Below are positions 60,671 through 64,000 of a stretch of DNA of 64,000 bases, one piece after another; position 1 is the stretch's first letter, and every line of letters starts with the position of its first letter. The notes below the pieces were generated by a model that searched no databases, was not told the origin of the DNA, and was given only the letters and a program-made list of their open reading frames with translations. The position numbers and the translations under genes were made by a program. The stretch comes from Capsicum annuum (taxonomy: Eukaryota; Streptophyta; Magnoliopsida; Solanales; Solanaceae), in contig NC_061121.1 of assembly GCF_002878395.1 (NCBI RefSeq), forward strand, positions 129,395,888 to 129,459,887, read 5' to 3'.

Positions 60671-61770
60671 AAGGAACTTATGTTTCCTATTTGGGAAAAA
60701 GAATTGTTTGAGTTATTAAGGAAAATGGTCAATTTAGAAAAAAAAGAATGAGAAGGAAAAAGCATGGCAATGTTGAAATTTATCACAAATGTGGATGTCC
60801 TGAGAGTTTTATTAATGACTTTGCAATGCACAAAGTAGATTACCAAGAATATCTCAAGACTGGAGGTAACAAAGGAAATAACAGGGCTGGGTTCTTTTAA
60901 AGTCTAGAAGAAAGATTGTAGCAGATTTTATAGTTAAGCAGGTCTTAGTATTATTTGGGGATTCTTCTAGTGAATCTGAGATAGATGGAAAGCATGAAGA
61001 TGTTTCCATGCTAGCAATGGAGGGTGAGAAAGTTACTTTTGATTCCTGGTTATCTCTTCTGGAATACACTGAAGTTGAAGAAGAAAATAAGGTAACTCAT
61101 TCTGACATTAAAGAAAACTTAGAAAACTATTCTGCTAGAAAGATAAAATAGCTTGCTAATGTGTTGATTCATTCTATGTGTGAACTGACTAATGAGAAAA
61201 CTGACCTAAAAGGGAAGGTACATAATAAGGATCTTGAATTAATAGCTTTAACTCTCTAGATATGCGAAACTACGAAACAGGTTGCCAAGTTAAAATTTGA
61301 AAATCTAAGATTAGTTAGTCAACTGGAAAAACTATATGATTCCAATTGTAAAGGGAAGAAAGAAGCCTCGAATACCTAAATTGAGATTAAAGAAAAAATG
61401 TGGGATTCTCAAAAGAACCTCATGATTGCACTCTATAAGAATGAATATTTAGAAAGACGCCTGGTTCGTCTATGAAAATAACTTGATAATTATCTACAAT
61501 GGACCACGTCCTCACACATCCTTCCTAATTAAACTAGTCAAGGTGCTAGAAATGGTAAGGGCCTTTGGTATCAGTATAAAACTCAATCACTTGGGTCTCA
61601 AGGTAAGGTTTTTCAAGATGTCAGAAATAAAGTCCACAAATCTCTTTGCACTCTTTGTGAAAAAGATGGTCACATGAAGGAAAACTGCCAAACTAGAATT
61701 AGAGCTAGAATGAACAGTGTTACATACATCCAGTTGGTGAATACATATCCTAAAATTTCCTAACCTTTGG
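60671..61770 (+). pseudogene. Copia Gag, C-terminal part, after the gypsy A insertion
   Basis: This continues the Gag that stops at 35330. It opens with KENGQFRKKR, then a first zinc knuckle at 60778-60825 in which the outer Cys residues are Tyr and Phe. Next is HKVDYQEYLKTGG (60828-60866). A long acidic and Leu-rich part follows, EDVSMLAMEGEKVTFDSWLS (60998-61057), then SDIKENLENYSARKIKxLAN to about 61160. A coiled-coil-like region with repeated Lys/Glu/Leu runs from about 61190 to 61475. A second, fully canonical CX2CX4HX4C knuckle reads CTLCEKDGHMKENC (61647-61688). RARMNSVTYIQLVNTYPKIS ends it near 61760. Only a few stops and shifts occur, so this copy is less decayed than most. Confidence 0.8.
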
Positions 61771-61879
61771 AAAAATATTAAGAAGATGTCGTTAACTAGA
61801 TAGGAAAATTAAGACTTGATCATACCCTCATCCTGCTACTGGAACACAAACTCAAGTTGGTTCCCTAATCTACCAAATA

Positions 61880-62060
61880 ATTTTTTGCAGGTCAGAGAAA
61901 AGGACTGCAATTAGAACTACTTCTTTGATAAGTAATTTTTCAATGCATATAACTGGAAGATTTGACTTTATTCTCTTTCAAGGAACTTTAATATGAAGAT
62001 GTATCATTTCGAAAAGGCAATCATTTTGATTCCAAAAAACCCGGTCCGTGGGATGCCTAA
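61880..62060 (+). pseudogene. Copia protease relic
   Basis: The pattern FSMHITGR (about 61938-61961) matches the conserved CSxHMTG block behind the copia protease active site. The acidic residue that should stand before it falls in a frame-shifted part (FDK or DS in another frame). Downstream, KELxYEDVSF-like text and GKGNHF (in a shifted frame) also fit. Integrase and RT do not follow: the sequence changes to gypsy D near 62100. Confidence 0.6.
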
Positions 62061-62145
62061 GTAGAAATATCAGAACTACAAGTCCAAAGTAATGGAGAAA
62101 AGAAGTATGTGTGGTGCATAGGGTATTCTATCTTCTGAGGCCATA

Positions 62146-63010
62146 AGGGATGAAATTTCATGAGGTTGAGGCCTCCTACTTTCACTAGTGTAAGGTGGAG
62201 AACGATCCTCAGGATTTTCTAGATGAAATGGAAAAAATATTTAGGATGATACATTCCACGAATGTCGAAGAGGTTAATTTAGGTACCTGCCATTTGAAGG
62301 ATGTAGCATACTAATTGTATGAGGAATAGGATAGGGAAAGGGGTACGGTTAAGGAGTAATCATTATGGGAGATTTTTTTTAATGCATTTCTTGGTCGCTT
62401 CTTTCCTCAAGAGTTGAAGGAAGTGAAAGCAAAAGAATTTGTTAATATGAAATAAGGAAAGATATCGGTCAAGGAGTATACCTTGAAATTTCACCAGTTG
62501 TCTCATTATTCTCTCAAGATTGTGTCAGATATAAGGGCCAAGATAACAAAGTTTCCTTTAGGATTGCCCGGTGAATTAATCCTTGACGGCCAGACTGCAT
62601 TGCTAATAAAAAATATGGATATTTTTAGATTTGATATTTATATGCAATAGATGAATGAGGAAAATAACAGGTAGTCTAAAATAAGGAAGAGGAAGCAAAA
62701 GAATTTTAGGTTTTTTGAGCAAAGTGGTGTCTAATAGCAAAGTGGTAGGGATAGTGGTAAGTTGCCAAAGAAGATGTGGGGAAGTTTTGCATCTTTATCC
62801 ACAACAAGTGCTCCTTACCCGAAGTTACCAGGAGATAGGATTCAGTAGGATAGCAATAACATCAGGGCATATATTTCCCAATTTCAAGCTACTAGGGCTT
62901 AGTTGGCTTCATCATGTCCTCATTCTAGGATCTGTGGTTGATTGCATCGTGTTTTTATGATAAGCGGAGGGATAGGTGCTTCAAATATATTCATCCAGGC
63001 TACATCCTTA
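62146..63010 (+). pseudogene. Gypsy D Gag
   Basis: The reading begins FMRLRPPTFTSV (about 62158-62195; family FLKLxPPxFxG). After a one-base shift come ENDPQDFLDEMEKIFRMI, then the retrotransposon Gag domain: HLKDVAYxLYEE, FNAFLGRFFPQELKEVKAKE (62380-62438), GKISVKEYTLKFHQLSHYS and PLGLPGELILD. The C-terminal linker is Ser/Lys/Gln-rich, and a degraded double-knuckle region is at about 62925-62990 (ICGxLHRVF, then a CFKY-like piece). The start is missing: the copy begins inside Gag, next to copia protease sequence. The frame is largely continuous, with stops mostly at Gln and Trp positions. Confidence 0.8.
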
Positions 63011-63085
63011 TAAACTATCTGGTTGGTTATGTTGCTTTATGAGCGAATAGGGTTCTGACTTCCTCTTTATCTACTTCTCCACCAA

Positions 63086-64000
63086 ATGGTTCAGGTGGTG
63101 AATAAGTTTCTTGAGGTCTTCCTTGAAGACCTTCCTAATGTTTCTCCGGAGACGGAGATTGATTTTGGCATTGATCTTATTTTAGACACTTATCCAATTT
63201 ATATTCCCCCTTATAGAATGGGTCCAGCTAAGTTCAAGGAGCTTCAAAAGCAACTTAAGGATCTTCTTTATAAGGGTTTCATCTATCCTAATATGTCCCC
63301 ATAGGGTGTACCGGTGTTATTTATGCATAAGAAAGATGGTTCTTTTCCGATGTGAATATACTATCTCTAGTTTAATAAGGTGACAGTTAAGAACAAGTAT
63401 GCTTTTTCAATGATAGATGACTTGTTTGATCACTTGGAAGGTCATAAGTTCTTATCCAAAATTTATCTTTGGTTCATGTATCATCAGCTTAAGATTAGGG
63501 ATGTGGATATCCCTAAAACTATTTTCCATACTAAGTATGGGCACTTTGAGTTTTTTATTGAGTCTTTTATGTTTCCTAATGCTCCTGCGGTATTCATGGA
63601 TTTGATAAATAGGGTCTTGCATCAGTTTCCAGATTCATTTTTCATTATATGCACTGATGACATTTTGGTGTACTCTAAAAGTAAGGTGGATCATGACAAC
63701 CACCTTTATGTCATTCTACAGACATCATAGGTGTAGCAGTTATATGCCAAATTCTCAAAATGTGAATTCTAGTAGAACACTTTCACTTTTCTAGGTCATA
63801 TTATTTCTAGTAAAGGGATCATATTCGATCCATAAAAGGTTGCAGTGATTGAGAAGTGGCCTAGACCCACAACTCCAACCAACATTTTTATTTTTGGATT
63901 TGGCCGAAAATTATATAAGGTTTGTGGAATGTTTTTTGACTATAGCTACCTGATGGACTAAGTTATCTCATCAGAAGTTAAGGTTCTCTATGTTAGATGT
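63086..64000 (+). pseudogene. Gypsy D reverse transcriptase, runs off the window
   Basis: It starts NKFLEVFLEDLPNVSPETEI at 63098-63157, a normal linker into RT. The protease that should precede it is missing, with only about 75 bases between the Gag knuckle and this point. RT motifs in order: DTYPIYIPPYRMGPAKFKEL (63187-63244), LYKGFIYP, PVLFMHKKDGS, FSMIDDLFDHLEGHKFLSKI (63406-63463), YHQLKIRDVDIPKTIFHTKY and GHFEFFIESFMFPNAP. The catalytic motif reads CTDDILVYSKS (63650-63682; family FIDDILVYS), so both Asp are kept. FTFLGHIISSKGIIFDP follows (63783-63832). The usual YRQLN is interrupted by TAG at 63368-63370. The open piece at 63380-63730 is the longest. The RNase H and integrase would lie past the right edge. 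Confidence 0.85.

Noticed and set aside
1..64000. tRNA, rRNA or host protein genes
   Set aside because: Visual scanning of both strands found no cloverleaf-like tRNA sequence, no rRNA motifs and no exon-like frames outside retroelement domains. Subtle microRNA or spliced genes cannot be excluded without a search.

Overview
The window is plant nuclear DNA made almost entirely of decayed LTR retrotransposons. I found no intact host gene, no rRNA or tRNA gene and no CRISPR array. The longest uninterrupted frames are 60-156 codons, and nearly all the meaningful ones are pieces of gag, protease (PR), reverse transcriptase (RT), RNase H (RH) and integrase (IN). The Gag/Pol wording, the tRNA-Met and tRNA-Asp type primer sites, the polypurine tracts before TG(T)AA LTR starts and the AT-rich LTRs suggest a flowering plant. 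Solanaceae is my best guess, from familiarity with such LTRs and not from a search. The nesting fits pericentromeric or other gene-poor heterochromatin.

Layout. 1-3135: plus-strand Ty3/gypsy gag-pol with a PR-to-RT deletion, then its 3' LTR (3189 to about 5380). 5380-7385: tandem array of about 918 bp units. 7386-10910: AT-rich DNA without genes, including a likely minus-strand LTR relic. 10915-12080: gypsy integrase remnant, polypurine tract and 3' LTR (12292-14568). 14569-20235: LTR and non-coding relics plus one unidentified broken coding stretch (18790-19740). 20236-32926: Athila-type (Ty3/gypsy) mosaic with a 5' LTR, a tRNA-Asp type primer site, gag, protease, a plant-transposon-protein-like remnant, integrase, a minisatellite, a longer gene of the same domain family in the env position, a spacer and a 3' LTR that carries a related minisatellite. 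RT and RNase H are missing.

33900-62060: a three-level nest. A Ty1/copia element (LTR end, tRNA-Met primer site, gag) is cut in its gag by plus-strand gypsy A (35331-60670). The left LTR of gypsy A is cut by minus-strand gypsy B (35749-48092). Gypsy B has one full LTR on its left and, on its right, a full LTR followed by two extra truncated LTR+primer-site+leader units in tandem. Copia gag resumes at 60671 and runs to a protease relic near 62040. 62146-64000: a fourth gypsy element (D), with gag joined almost directly to RT, runs off the window.

All coding regions carry stops, frameshifts and active-site changes, so nothing here should move on its own. Many stops are TAG or TGA where the family has Gln, Arg or Trp, as expected from decay of methylated cytosines. 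The interest lies in architecture: nested insertions, a duplicated LTR-leader junction, minisatellites shared between parts of one element, a two-step repeat in a 4 kb LTR, and two copies of a putative plant-transposon domain in the Athila-type region.
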